From NCBI GenBank assembly GCA_963741565.1, contig CAVUIK010000014.1, positions 13,005 to 77,004 on the forward strand: a DNA stretch of 64,000 nucleotides. Reading direction: 5' to 3'. How positions within the stretch are numbered: the first letter of the stretch is position 1; every line of letters begins with the position of its first letter. This document shows, piece by piece, positions 17,821 to 26,673 of the stretch. The notes under the pieces were generated by a model, which was not told the DNA's origin, ran no database searches, and saw only the letters and a list, made by a program, of their open reading frames with translations. Origin of the DNA: Ga0077555 sp963741565. Lineage in GTDB: Bacteria > Pseudomonadota > Alphaproteobacteria > Rhizobiales > Hyphomicrobiaceae. Position numbers and translations under genes: made by a program.

Positions 17821-19008
17821 GTGAGCGCAACCTGGCATACTGGCGATCTGGGCGGCCGCGATCCCGCCTTCGCGCTCGGGATGAAGATCTACGACAATGA
17901 CTGGTATTTGCGTTTCGGCCTCGACTATGCCGACGCGGCCAATCTCCTGGCCGACTGGGGCGTGACGTTCGTGCTTTCGCAGAGCCGCTTCCTGCCGATG
18001 CCGAACACCGCCGTTGCAAGCGCGGTCGCGCCCGAGCATGCAGCGCGCTACGCAAGCTATGACGATCACCGCTTTCGGGAGGCTTTGGCTCGGCGCGGCA
18101 TCAAATATGTTGCAAGCTGCTTGATGATGTTCGATCCCGAAGCGCTGGCCGCCAATCCTGAGTGGAACGCGGTCGATGCTGATGGCCGGATCCAGGACAA
18201 GATCGACTGGTACATTGGCATTCCTCCGATCCACGCACGCTACGTCGCCAGCAAGATCGCACAGATAGAAAAGGCGGTGCGCGCGCTGGAACCTGACGGC
18301 ATTCATCTGGGCTTCATGCGTTGGCCCGGCTTCTGGGAGCTGTGGATGCCACATCATGGACGGCACGATTTTCCCGAGTATAGTTTTGATCGAGAAACGC
18401 TTCAGGCGTTCGAGCGTGCAACCGGCGTTACATTGCCGTCTCATATGCCGGCGACTGCGGCTGCCTGGATCAAGGCCCATGCTCACGTGGCCTGGATTGA
18501 CTGGAAATGCAGCGTGACCGTCGACGTCGTGCGCCGTGTGCGTGATGCTGCTCGCGCCATAAAGTCTGATGTCCAGATGGTTCTAAATACCCTGCCATTT
18601 GGGCAGTCCGACTACGACAATGCCGCCACAACTGTGTTCGGGCAGAACTTCGAAGCTCTTCGCGACGTGATCGATGTCTACGAGGTGATGACCTACCACC
18701 AGATCTTGAAGCGCCCTGTCGAATGGCCTGCGGCCATCGGAACCGAGGTTAAAAGACGTACGGGCCGGACAACCGTGTGTACATTGCAGGCAGCTCCGCT
18801 CTATCTCGATGGGATGCATGCCCGCGAAGGTCGCGCGGCCGCGCTCGACGCCAGCGAAATGGGGGCGATGAGTGGCCATGTGGCTCGATCGCCTGTGGAT
18901 GGGCAGGTCTTTTTCCTCTGGAGCGATTTCCTGCGCCAGACCGTCGAGCAGAACGACTGGTCGCGCGTCGACGTTATCCGAAGGCTCGCCCGCGCGAGAC
19001 GCGCATGA
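17821..19008 (+). CDS. Unidentified TIM-barrel-like protein, possible glycosidase
   Basis: 395 residues from a GTG one base after the binding-protein stop. No family is certain. Strands and loops such as WGVTFVLSQSRF, GIKYVASCLMMFDP, DGIHLGFMRWPGFWELW, WIDWKCSVTVDVVRRV, DVQMVLNTLPFGQ and VIDVYEVMTYHQ recall the beta-alpha barrels of glycosyl-hydrolase-like proteins. No signal peptide is present, so it acts in the cytoplasm on imported material. It overlaps the ROK kinase by ATGA. A hydrolase that splits an imported glycoside before phosphorylation would fit the operon, but this is inference. Confidence 0.75.
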   Translation: MSATWHTGDLGGRDPAFALGMKIYDNDWYLRFGLDYADAANLLADWGVTFVLSQSRFLPMPNTAVASAVAPEHAARYASYDDHRFREALARRGIKYVASCLMMFDPEALAANPEWNAVDADGRIQDKIDWYIGIPPIHARYVASKIAQIEKAVRALEPDGIHLGFMRWPGFWELWMPHHGRHDFPEYSFDRETLQAFERATGVTLPSHMPATAAAWIKAHAHVAWIDWKCSVTVDVVRRVRDAARAIKSDVQMVLNTLPFGQSDYDNAATTVFGQNFEALRDVIDVYEVMTYHQILKRPVEWPAAIGTEVKRRTGRTTVCTLQAAPLYLDGMHAREGRAAALDASEMGAMSGHVARSPVDGQVFFLWSDFLRQTVEQNDWSRVDVIRRLARARRA

Positions 19009-19904
19009 GCCCGAAGCGAACAGCTATCGGCATCGATCTTGGCGGCACGAATCTCCGCGTTGCCTTGATCGATAGCGAGGGACGGCGCCTCGCCGAGTAT
19101 TTCGCGGCAACGCCTTCAGGCGTGGCGGCGGAAGCGCTGCTGGGCCGTATCGCCGGCGTTGTGCAGAGAGTGCGGGGCGACGAGCAACCGATCGGTGTGG
19201 GCATCGGCGTGCCCGGGGCGCTCGACGCCGAGGATCGTTTGATTCCGGGCATGTCGAATATTTCCGAGCTTGCTGGCGTGCCGATCGGCGCACTTCTCGG
19301 CGCCGCGCTGGGGATGCCCATCCGGATCGAGAACGATGCTCGCGTCGCCATGCTTGGCGAAGCGCGTTTCGGCGCCGCGAGAGGCGCTCGCAACGTCCTG
19401 ATGCTGACACTTGGAACAGGAATTGGCGGCGGTCTCCTTCTCGACGGTTGCGTGAGGGCGGGCCCGCGCCGCATGGCCGGCGAGATCGGCCTGTCGCTGG
19501 TTCCAACAGCAACCGGGAACGGTTGGCAATCGCTGGAGGATGCAGCCTCTCCTGGTGGACTACGGCGGACTGAGGGCTTAGATCTTGCTGCGATCGCGCA
19601 TGCAGCGGCCAGCGGCGCGGCGAACCCGAAAGCGAGGCTCGCGAAGATCGCCGAACTGCTGGGCGTGTCGATCAGCAATGCGCACGCTATACTCGATCTC
19701 GAGATGGTTCTGTTGTCTGGCGGATTGACGCGTGCAGGTACTGAGTTCCTGGCCGCAGTGCAAGACGCAGTGCGGCGCCTCTGCCCACCGCTGCTAGAGC
19801 GCCAGTTGACCATTGCGTATGCTGAGCTAGGCGAATGGGCCGGAGCCGTGGGTGCCGGCGCCTTGTGGTTGGCCCCGGATCATCGTCGGACGGAGCTGCT
19901 GTGA
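19005..19904 (+). CDS. ROK family sugar kinase
   Basis: 299 residues with the ROK phosphate-1 motif IGIDLGGTNLRVALID, GIGVPGALD, the ENDARVAMLGEARFG stretch and the adenosine motif LTLGTGIGGGLL. ROK kinases phosphorylate glucose, N-acetylglucosamine, N-acetylmannosamine or fructose. The usual zinc site (GExGH ... CxCGxxGC) is not present: the histidine position reads Leu (AGEIGLSLVP) and the cysteines are missing. Coupled by ATGA to the barrel protein and by GTGA to nagB. Confidence 0.88.
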   Translation: MSPKRTAIGIDLGGTNLRVALIDSEGRRLAEYFAATPSGVAAEALLGRIAGVVQRVRGDEQPIGVGIGVPGALDAEDRLIPGMSNISELAGVPIGALLGAALGMPIRIENDARVAMLGEARFGAARGARNVLMLTLGTGIGGGLLLDGCVRAGPRRMAGEIGLSLVPTATGNGWQSLEDAASPGGLRRTEGLDLAAIAHAAASGAANPKARLAKIAELLGVSISNAHAILDLEMVLLSGGLTRAGTEFLAAVQDAVRRLCPPLLERQLTIAYAELGEWAGAVGAGALWLAPDHRRTELL

Positions 19905-20647
19905 AACTGCTGATTGCGGATGATTACGACGAACTGAGTACCAAGGCATTTGCGCTCGCCGAGGAGCTGCTGGCTGGCAAAGGCGTCCCTTGCGTCGTGC
20001 TCCCGACAGGCAATACGCCGCTCGGGTTCTTCGCGGCCTGCGTCGCGGCGGGCCGTAACAGCCGCATCAGCAAGGGGCGCTTCATCCAACTGGACGAGTA
20101 TCTTGATATCGCGGCAGACGATCCGCGCTCGCTCAGTGGCTGGCTCGATCGCATCCTTCTCAAGCCCCTCGGCATTGGCCGCGAGCGTTTGCTTGCATTT
20201 GACCCGTCCGCCACGACTCCCATCGCGGAGGCGGCCCGGATGGAGCGAATGGCACGAGCGTACCAGATCGATCTCGCATTGCTGGGCCTCGGCCCCAATG
20301 GACACCTAGGGTTTAACGAGCCCGGTAGCCCGTTTGATAGTGAGACGCGACAGGTGTCGCTGACGCCTGCGTCGATCACAAGCAATGCTGTGTACTGGGG
20401 AGGCGAGGAACGCGTTCCCCATCGCGCCTTCACGCTTGGCCTCGGCACGATTGCCACCGCGCGGCATTCGATCTTGCTTGTCTCAGGATGTCACAAGGCC
20501 GGGATCTTGCGCCGCGTGCTCGAAGAGACACCCTCGACCGATGTGCCAGCGACTTGCCTGCGGTTGATCGACGGAACGACGGTCGTCGCCGACAGGGCTG
20601 CCCTGTCTGAACTTTCACCGGCGACCATTGCGGCATTGAATCGATAG
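19901..20647 (+). CDS. nagB: Glucosamine-6-phosphate deaminase-like protein (NagB family)
   Basis: 248 residues from a GTG overlapping the kinase stop. Family motifs are LPTGNTPLGFF, RFIQLDEYLDI and LGLGPNGHLGFNEPGSPFDS, which match the catalytic and phosphate-binding loops of the NagB/6-phosphogluconolactonase-like isomerase fold; NGHLGFNEPG is specific to deaminases. It would convert glucosamine-6-phosphate to fructose-6-phosphate plus ammonia, finishing the route begun by the transporter and kinase. No NagA deacetylase is seen, so the entering sugar may not be acetylated or the deacetylase is elsewhere. Confidence 0.88.
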   Translation: MKLLIADDYDELSTKAFALAEELLAGKGVPCVVLPTGNTPLGFFAACVAAGRNSRISKGRFIQLDEYLDIAADDPRSLSGWLDRILLKPLGIGRERLLAFDPSATTPIAEAARMERMARAYQIDLALLGLGPNGHLGFNEPGSPFDSETRQVSLTPASITSNAVYWGGEERVPHRAFTLGLGTIATARHSILLVSGCHKAGILRRVLEETPSTDVPATCLRLIDGTTVVADRAALSELSPATIAALNR

Positions 20648-20772
20648 CCATCGATCATCTGCACCGGTCGATCCGGGTGACCGACGCCGACGATACCCGA
20701 CAGGACTTAAGGAACATTTGTCAGGCGCTTCTGCGGAGAGTTCATCCGGCATTGACGGGTGTAGGAGGTAGA

Positions 20773-21111
20773 GTGAAAGCGCGCCAGAAAAGTACTCTCG
20801 CAACGCGGGACTTGGTTCATCTGAGTGAGATTGGGGATCAGGGTTCGCTCGTCAAAATCGTCGTTTATCGGCCTAAGCTGGTCAACAGGGATTGGGACGT
20901 AGATTACGAGATCATCGGCCTTCCTAAGATCGGGCCCCTGTTTCAGCATCGCGCGATACAAGTTGATTCGGTTGGCGCGGTGGCGCAGGCAATCGAATTG
21001 ATTGCTGTGAAATTACTGAGCACTGCAGCGTACAAAGCGGACCGTCTGTACTGGCTGGCACCCGGAGACAAGTGCGGGTTGACAATGCCGATTTTGGCTA
21101 CTTACTGTTAG
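20773..21111 (+). CDS. Small hypothetical protein, DUF6968-like
   Basis: 112 residues from GTG 20773; a GTG at 20677 would add 32. The core reads KIVVYRPKLVNRDWDVDYEI followed by QVDSVGAVAQAIELIAVKLL and a C-terminal LYWLAPGDKCGL. That order (beta-rich start, aromatic WDVDYEI, then a helix with A-IELI) recalls a small uncharacterised family that I remember as DUF6968; I cannot confirm this. It stands alone between nagB and an RHS fragment. Confidence 0.5.
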   Translation: MKARQKSTLATRDLVHLSEIGDQGSLVKIVVYRPKLVNRDWDVDYEIIGLPKIGPLFQHRAIQVDSVGAVAQAIELIAVKLLSTAAYKADRLYWLAPGDKCGLTMPILATYC

Positions 21112-21114
21112 GCG

Positions 21115-21560
21115 ATAAACGACGACGTCTACGGCTATCCTGTGGGCTCGAACCGGCTCGCCAACGTCACGCGCGGGGTGCAAACCGTCCGCGCCTCCAC
21201 TTGCGATGGCGCTGGCGATATCCTGACTGACAACCGGCCGGGCGCGACCACCACCTACACCTACAACAAGCGCAACCGGCTCACGTCGGCGACCTTGGGG
21301 GCGCTGCTGTGGAGCGGCGCCTACAATCTTGCTTGCCCGCCTCCGGCAGGACGGCCAGGAGCAGCTCGCCGTTCGCCCGCTGACCACCGGCTGCACGGGC
21401 TCGTCAGTGGCGCGCCTCCGGCGCGACGGCCACTTCAGCCGAAGGCGAGCAAGCACGAACGTGATCGCCGAGACCAAGGGCGGCGGTGAGACGGGAGAGA
21501 CGAGCACGCCTTCGGCATGACGCGAGTACATCTGGCTGTGCAACGCCTGTACGCGATCAA
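21115..21560 (+). pseudogene. RHS/YD-repeat protein fragment
   Basis: The frame starting near 21115 reads YGYPVGSNRLANVTRG, CDGAGDILTDNRPG and YTYNKRNRLTSATLGAL, which are RHS repeat units. After about 21331 the similarity continues in other frames (QEQLAVRPLT, NVIAETKGGGETGET, then REYIWL near 21529). No start codon or shell-closing domain remains. This is the C-terminal part of an RHS element broken by at least two frameshifts. Confidence 0.65.
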
Positions 21561-21684
21561 AATGGCGCCGGAAACCGTGACGCAGTACGATTATATGGCC
21601 GCCATCACCAAATCCCGGTCCAATACAAGCTCAATGAGCAGCCTTGCATACCCGGCCACCCTTCCCGTATTCTATGGGCCGGAT

Positions 21685-21759
21685 GCGGGTGTAGTTCAGT
21701 GGTAGAACGTCAGCTTCCCAAGCTGAATGTCGTCGGTTCAATCCCGATCGCCCGCTCCA
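21685..21759 (+). tRNA. tRNA-Gly (anticodon CCC)
   Basis: A complete cloverleaf: acceptor GCGGGTG at 21685-21691 pairs with CGCCCGC at 21749-21755 (one G-T pair), the D arm carries TAGTTCAGTGGTAGAAC, the anticodon stem TCAGC/GCTGA encloses loop TTCCCAA, and the T arm has GGTTCAATCC. Discriminator T and an encoded CCA end the gene. It reads the glycine codon GGG. The sequence just downstream and the decayed mobile genes on both sides make it a candidate former integration site. Confidence 0.93.
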
Positions 21760-21773
21760 ATAAAATCAATAAC

Positions 21774-22271
21774 TTAGCCAAGTTTGCCACAATCTAGTGA
21801 ACAGGGGTAGTGACGGATTAGTGACCGAATTGGCAGGGCCAGTCGGTTGCCCCTGGGGGGGTGTGGTGGAAGCCACGACCTTCCCGTACTGGGTCGTTTT
21901 CCCTCATCAGGTGGCAGCCCGACCATCGTGCTGATAGTTTCATCGGCGAGCATCGCCTTGACGGCTTGGTGGAGCGGCATGAGGTGGACGGTCACGACGT
22001 CCCAGACCACAGCGGGATCAATCCGGTGGTACTCGTGACGTAGGTGGTTCCCGATGGCGACAATGTTGGGCCACGGAATCGTCGGGTGCTGGTTGCGTAG
22101 CTCCAGCGGGATATGACGGACGGCCTCGGCGATGATGAGAATGGCGAATTGGAGCGCGTAGCGGAGCGCACGATCGTTCATAAAATGCTTGAAGGTTCGA
22201 CCCCGTAAAAGGTCGAGGGCGAGGGTGATGTTCTCGTCAATGTCATAGAGGCGAGGGCGGGTAATACCCAA
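21774..22271 (-). CDS. HepT-like (HEPN/DUF86) protein, orphan
   Basis: 165 residues from a TTG at 22271 (MGITRPRLYDIDENITLALD); no ATG is available in frame near the domain start. The HEPN-type helices read FMNDRALRYALQFAILIIAEAVRHI, WPNIVAIGNHLRHEYHRIDPAVVWDVV. This is the toxin or RNase half of HepT/MntA modules. The canonical RNxxxH is altered to GNHLRH. No MntA nucleotidyltransferase partner is next to it; the IS630 gene begins 46 bases upstream and may have replaced it. The last 50 residues are low complexity and may be read-through. Confidence 0.6.
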   Translation of the reverse strand: MGITRPRLYDIDENITLALDLLRGRTFKHFMNDRALRYALQFAILIIAEAVRHIPLELRNQHPTIPWPNIVAIGNHLRHEYHRIDPAVVWDVVTVHLMPLHQAVKAMLADETISTMVGLPPDEGKRPSTGRSWLPPHPPRGNRLALPIRSLIRHYPCSLDCGKLG

Positions 22272-22316
22272 CCCTGTGTAACTCCTAACTCGGTCTGTTG
22301 TGCTGCCGGTTCCGTC

Positions 22317-23424
22317 ATGATTCCGTTCGCCGTGACGGGATTGATTCGGGGGACGGGGATGCAGGGGCAGGCGGTCGAGATCTCGAGGCGGATGACGGCG
22401 GATGAGCTGCGGACTGCGGCGCGCGCGTCCCAGTGCGGCCGGGCGGCTGCCCGCATGCAGGCCATCGCCCATGCACTCGAAGGCATGCGACGCTGCGAAG
22501 CGGCACGGCTCGCAGGCTTCGAGCGGCAGGCGTTGCGCGATGCCATTCTCGCCTATAACGCCGACGGTCTCGAAGGCCTTTACGACGCGCCGCGCCCGGG
22601 CCGGCCCTGCAAGCTCGACGAGGGCCAGCGCCGCGAACTGGTCGAGGTCATCTGCGCGGGGCCCGATATCGAGGCGGAGGGGGTCTCAGCGTACACGCTC
22701 GAAGACATCGCCGAGATCGTGCGCGATCGGTTCGGTGTCTCGTATCATCCCGAGGCCATGTTGAAGCTGATCAAGCGCGAACGGATGTCGCGGCAGAAAT
22801 GCCGACCGTTGCATCCGAAAACAGACTTGGCCTCGCAAGAGGTCTTCAAAAAACGCTCCAGGAATTCTGCAAAAAATTGCAGATACACATGAAGCTAAAC
22901 GCCTGACGGTCTGGTTCCAGGACGAGGCCCGGATCGGACAGAAGGGCCGCGTGCGTCATCGCTGGTATCGGCGCGGCGAGCGGCCGCCGGGCTTGGCCGA
23001 CAACCGCTTCACGTTCGCCTACATCTACGGCGCAGTGCGAGCGGGAACCGACGATGCTTTCGCGCTCGTCATGCCGGAAGTCTCGACCGCCACGATTCAA
23101 ATCTTCCTCGACCAGTTCGCCGAGACGTTGGCCCCAGACGAGCACGCCGCCATGATCCTGGATCAGGCGGGATGGCATGGCGCCAAGGCGCTCGTGGTGC
23201 CGCCCAACGTAACCTTGGTACCGCTGCCACCCTATGCGCCGCAGCTGAACCCGGTCGAGCGGGTCTGGCTCTACCTCAAGGACAAGTATCTCTCGCTGCG
23301 TCTCCACAACGACGACGACGCAATCGCCGACGCCGCCTGCGCCGCCTGGAACAAGCTCACCGCCGAAGATGGCCGCCTCGCATCACTCAGCGGTTACCCA
23401 TGGATCGAGAAGATCAAAACTTAG
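22317..23424 (+). mobile_element. IS630-family transposase in two frames
   Basis: The first frame (22317-22892) has the helix-turn-helix part, with EGMRRCEAARLAGFERQALR and LYDAPRPGRPCKLDEGQRR. The catalytic DDE part is in another frame, from about 22847 to 23424: LTVWFQDEARIGQKGR (first Asp), AAMILDQAGWHGAKAL (second Asp) and LNPVERVWLYLKDKY (Glu). The switch occurs at a run of six A near 22842-22847; with five A the frame would be continuous. The transposase may start at 22317 or at MQGQAV (22359). I found no convincing terminal inverted repeats. Confidence 0.85.
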
Positions 23425-23499
23425 GTGGGTCTGGTATGAGGGGGGCAACTCGATATTTAAGGTCGTCCAATTTGAATCCGAAGGAGCACAGCTCATGGT

Positions 23500-24312
23500 G
23501 CCGGCGGGAAAGCTCGCCCCGGCAACTCGCCCTTCGACCTCTGGATCGAGGGCAAGTACGGCAGCTTCCGCGACGACCGGTTCGACATCGGCCACAAAGG
23601 CCACTTCGGCCTGCTGACGGTCGGCGCCGACATCGTGCTCAATCGCTCGCTGCTGGTCGGCACGTTCGTCCAGCTCAACTCCATGCTCCAGCATTCCGGC
23701 ACCGACAGCAGCCTCGCCGAAGGTACCGGCTGGATGGTCGGGCCCTAAACGACGGTTCGCCTTGACAAGAACCTCTTCCGGCAGGTCCGGGCCGGTTGGG
23801 GCCGCTCGAACAACGAGATCAGCCCAGTGCTCAACTACACCGACAAATTCGAGACCTCGCGCAGGCGCGCGGCCGCCTCGCTCACCGGCGGCCACCACTA
23901 AGGCGATCTCAAGGTTCAGCCGCGCATCTCGGCCACCCACTTCGAGGATCGGTCCGAGAGCTGTGTCGACAGTCTCGGGTTGAACATACCCTCGGTGGCG
24001 ACCCGGTTTGGGTAGATCAACGCCGGTCCGCAGATCGCCAGGGTGTTCGAGGCGTCGGGCGTTATCGTCGAGCCGCCGTTCGCAGCGAACCTGATCTGGA
24101 ACTTCGCCTCTGAGGCCTCGGGCGGCGGTATAGCCGGGCTCGATGGTCTGGGCTCGGGTCCGGAAGGCGTGCGAGGGCAGATCGAGTTCGGGATGAGGAC
24201 GCAGGCGCCGTCCGGCAACTCGCTCGACCTCGGGGTCAGCTACGACGGTATCGGCGCCAACGACTACAATTCGGTCACCGGGCGCGCCGGCGTGAGGTTC
24301 CCGCTGAATTGA
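23500..24312 (+). pseudogene. Autotransporter beta-barrel remnant with three in-frame stops
   Basis: One reading frame encodes about 270 residues of an autotransporter barrel: PGNSPFDLWIEGKYGSFRDD, LLVGTFVQLNSMLQHSG, NEISPVLNYTDKFETS, DLKVQPRISATHFEDRSES, VVEPPFAANLIWNFASEA-like strands and a C-terminal SLDLGVSYDGIGANDYN then GRAGVRFPLN. Three stops interrupt it: TAA after WMVGP (near 23747), TAA after GGHH (near 23900) and TAG after VATRFG (near 24015). Two stand where Tyr and one where Gln is expected. There is no frameshift. The passenger and start are missing, cut by the IS630 gene. Confidence 0.75.
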
Positions 24313-24683
24313 GGCAATCGCCCAGACCCGGGTTCAGGTTATTGCAGCACGGGGGCACTCCAAAGGCTCCCGCGCTCATCGTTAAGCCGTCCTGCCAGAT
24401 CTCCGGCTGCGGGCATGGGCGAGCCTGCGCCAGGCACCTGCCACGCGCGGATCCAGTTCCGGAGCACATTTTCGAGACTGGGCCGATCCACGCCTCACGC
24501 TGCAACAGAAACATGTCAGGCGGCAACCTCGCGCAACACTCAAATTAGGATGTTGCGCGATTCGGAACGAAGGCGGTCGCGGATGCGAAGCTGCCGTGCG
24601 GGAGACTCGATTTCCTCCGACCCCAGGAATGGAGCCGCAAGAGCGGTTGGCCCTCGCGACGCCTATGGCTCGGCTCAACAGGT
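24313..24683. other. Gap without recognisable gene
   Basis: About 370 bases between the autotransporter remnant and the Cys-rich protein gene. Open frames on both strands are present but none resembles a known protein or has a good ribosome-binding site. Confidence 0.45.
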
Positions 24684-24947
24684 CTATTGCTTGTGGCCCT
24701 TCCCGCTGCCCGTGGCATCGAGGGCGGTCTTGCAGGCGGCTGTCACGTCTGCCCTCTTGACCTCAAGGCAGCCGCGGACCTCGCCGTCGTTCGACTTGCC
24801 AGCGCAGAATTTGGCGATGTCATCTTCGCGCTGAGTTATGACTGGACCTTGGCCGGTCCCCTTGCCCGGTTGTTGAGCATAGCTCAAGCCAACGGCCACA
24901 AGCACTAAGCACGAGGCGACTGCCAACATTGCGATCGGTTTCTTCAT
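24684..24947 (-). CDS. Small secreted cysteine-rich repeat protein
   Basis: 87 residues with a signal peptide (MKKPIAMLAVASCLVLVAVG, cleavage near SYAQQ). The mature part contains one unit like the Cys-rich GLG1/FGFR repeat: DDIAKFCAGKSNDGEVRGCL then VTAACKTALD. The start is supported by TAAGGAGAGTGAG just before ATG; a longer open frame upstream is not needed. A periplasmic protein of unknown role. Confidence 0.75.
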   Translation of the reverse strand: MKKPIAMLAVASCLVLVAVGLSYAQQPGKGTGQGPVITQREDDIAKFCAGKSNDGEVRGCLEVKRADVTAACKTALDATGSGKGHKQ

Positions 24948-25167
24948 CTCACTCTCCTTATATCTGTACCAGGCGCGTCGATGCGTCCGCGGCTGAACGT
25001 GCCCCCAACGCGAGATGTTACGATCAGTAGGCGCCGAAACAATAATTGTTCTCGCGCGTTGTCGGTGCACAGCAACGGGTTGACGCGCCTCAAAGCCGAC
25101 CCCGATGCGGTCGCTCCTAATCCAGGGATGACGAGCGCCGACAACTTGTGGCGCGAAAGGGTTGCGA

Positions 25168-26043
25168 ATGTCGAGAGACGACGAGCATGCGGGAAATCAC
25201 GGTACCGATGCGCTGTTGCCAGCTGAGATCGCACGCAAGGCCGAGCAGCTTGGCGCCCAAAAAGTGCGCGTCGATACAGTGACGTTGCTCACGCTTTCTG
25301 TGCTTGCCGGTGCCTTCATTGCGCTTGGCGCCATGTTCGCGACGACGGTCCTGGCCGGGTCGGCTGGTGTGGTCCCCTACGGTATCAGCCGGCTGCTTGC
25401 CGGTATCGCGTTCTCCCTCGGGCTGATCCTGGTGGTCGTGGGCGGAGCTGAACTCTTTACCGGCAACACCTTGATGGTGATGGCGTGGGCCGCGGGCAAG
25501 GTCCGCCTCGCCGAGATGCTGCGCGCCTGGACGATCATCTACATCGGGAACTTCATCGGAGCATTCGGAACGGCCATCCTCGTCTTTCTCTCAGGACAAC
25601 CGCTCAATGCCAATGGCTCGATCTCGAAGGTGATCATGCAACTTGCGACGGAGAAGGCCACGCTGGCGATAGATCATGCCTTTTTCCTTGGCATTCTCTG
25701 CAATGTGCTTGTCTGCCTCGCGGTGTGGCTCGCGATGGGCGCCCGCACGACCAGCGACAAAGTACTCGCGGTACTGTTCCCAGTGTCGGCCTTCGTCGTT
25801 GCGGGCTTTGAGCACTCAGTCGCCGACATGCTTCTGATTCCGCTCGGGCTCCTCCTGAAAGCCTTTGCGCCAGCCATGCTCTGGTCGGAGGCTGGCATCA
25901 TGCTTTCTGACCATTCTGGTCTGACTTGGCCGGCATTTCTTCTAAGCCTCATCCCGGTGACACTCGGCAACATCATCGGCGGCGGCGTTCTCGTTGGCGG
26001 CGTCTATTGGTTCGTTTACCTCCGCCAGCCGCAGCAGCATTGA
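25168..26043 (+). CDS. Formate/nitrite transporter family channel (FNT)
   Basis: 291 residues with six membrane helices. Family motifs are GAFIALGAMFATTVL, GGAELFTGNTLMV, YIGNFIGAFGTAIL, ILCNVLVCLAVWLA, GFEHSVADMLLIPLG and TLGNIIGGGVLVGGVYWFVY. FNT channels pass small monovalent anions such as formate, nitrite or hydrosulfide; which one cannot be told from sequence. The ATG at 25168 follows a GAAAGG at about 9 bases. It lies in a region of low-oxygen functions. Confidence 0.9.
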   Translation: MSRDDEHAGNHGTDALLPAEIARKAEQLGAQKVRVDTVTLLTLSVLAGAFIALGAMFATTVLAGSAGVVPYGISRLLAGIAFSLGLILVVVGGAELFTGNTLMVMAWAAGKVRLAEMLRAWTIIYIGNFIGAFGTAILVFLSGQPLNANGSISKVIMQLATEKATLAIDHAFFLGILCNVLVCLAVWLAMGARTTSDKVLAVLFPVSAFVVAGFEHSVADMLLIPLGLLLKAFAPAMLWSEAGIMLSDHSGLTWPAFLLSLIPVTLGNIIGGGVLVGGVYWFVYLRQPQQH

Positions 26044-26044
26044 T

Positions 26045-26615
26045 CTATGCCGCGTCACGGCCCATGGCCTCCGCCTCGGCGAGCCACTGGGCCCGCGTCT
26101 CGTCGCTGGCGGTCCCGATCATTCCGTGAATGGTCGATCGGATTGATCCGACACCGACGAACTTGAGAATGTTGCGCTTTAGCATTTTCAGTGCGTGGGC
26201 TCCATCGTGCCACGATAGATCGAGCCTGGCATACCCATCGTGAGAATGATCCGTGCCGACTTGCCCTTAAGCGGCTTGCCGAAGGTTCCTGCTCGATCCA
26301 ATTCGATGAGGTCAGGCTGCAAAACACGTTCGATAAACCCCTTGAAGATCGCTGGAAGCGTACCGATCCAAAGTGGGAAAACCAGGACGAATGATTTGCT
26401 CCACGGATAGCATCCCAGGCGCGTTGCGGATCGGGCTCGAGCGGCTGCAGTTTGGCGTAACCTTCATGCAGAATGGGGTCGGATGCCATGTCGGCAATCA
26501 CAAAGAGCTCCGCCTCGTGCCCTCCCGCCTTGGCGCCTCGCATATAGGCCTTACCGAGAGCCTCGCAGTAAGTCCCCCTACGGGAGTGGCCGACGATGAT
26601 TGCAATTTTTGACAT
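26045..26615 (-). pseudogene. Flavodoxin-fold NAD(P)H:quinone reductase-like gene with two frameshifts
   Basis: The start MSKIAIIVGHSRRGTYCEAL and HEAELFVIADMASDP are those of the KefF/NQO1-type flavodoxin fold. After DAIRGANH the correct frame changes near 26390-26400, where LVFPLWIGTLPAIFKGFIER appears, and again near 26205-26220, after which LKRNILKFVGVGSIRSTIHG and an Ala-rich end follow. Joined, these give about 190 residues, full length for the family. Both changes are single-base and may be sequence errors. Confidence 0.75.
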
Positions 26616-26673
26616 TTGATTAAACCCTGATGGCGGCGAATTGCGTACTTGCCTGGTAAAGCGACGGTCGCGA

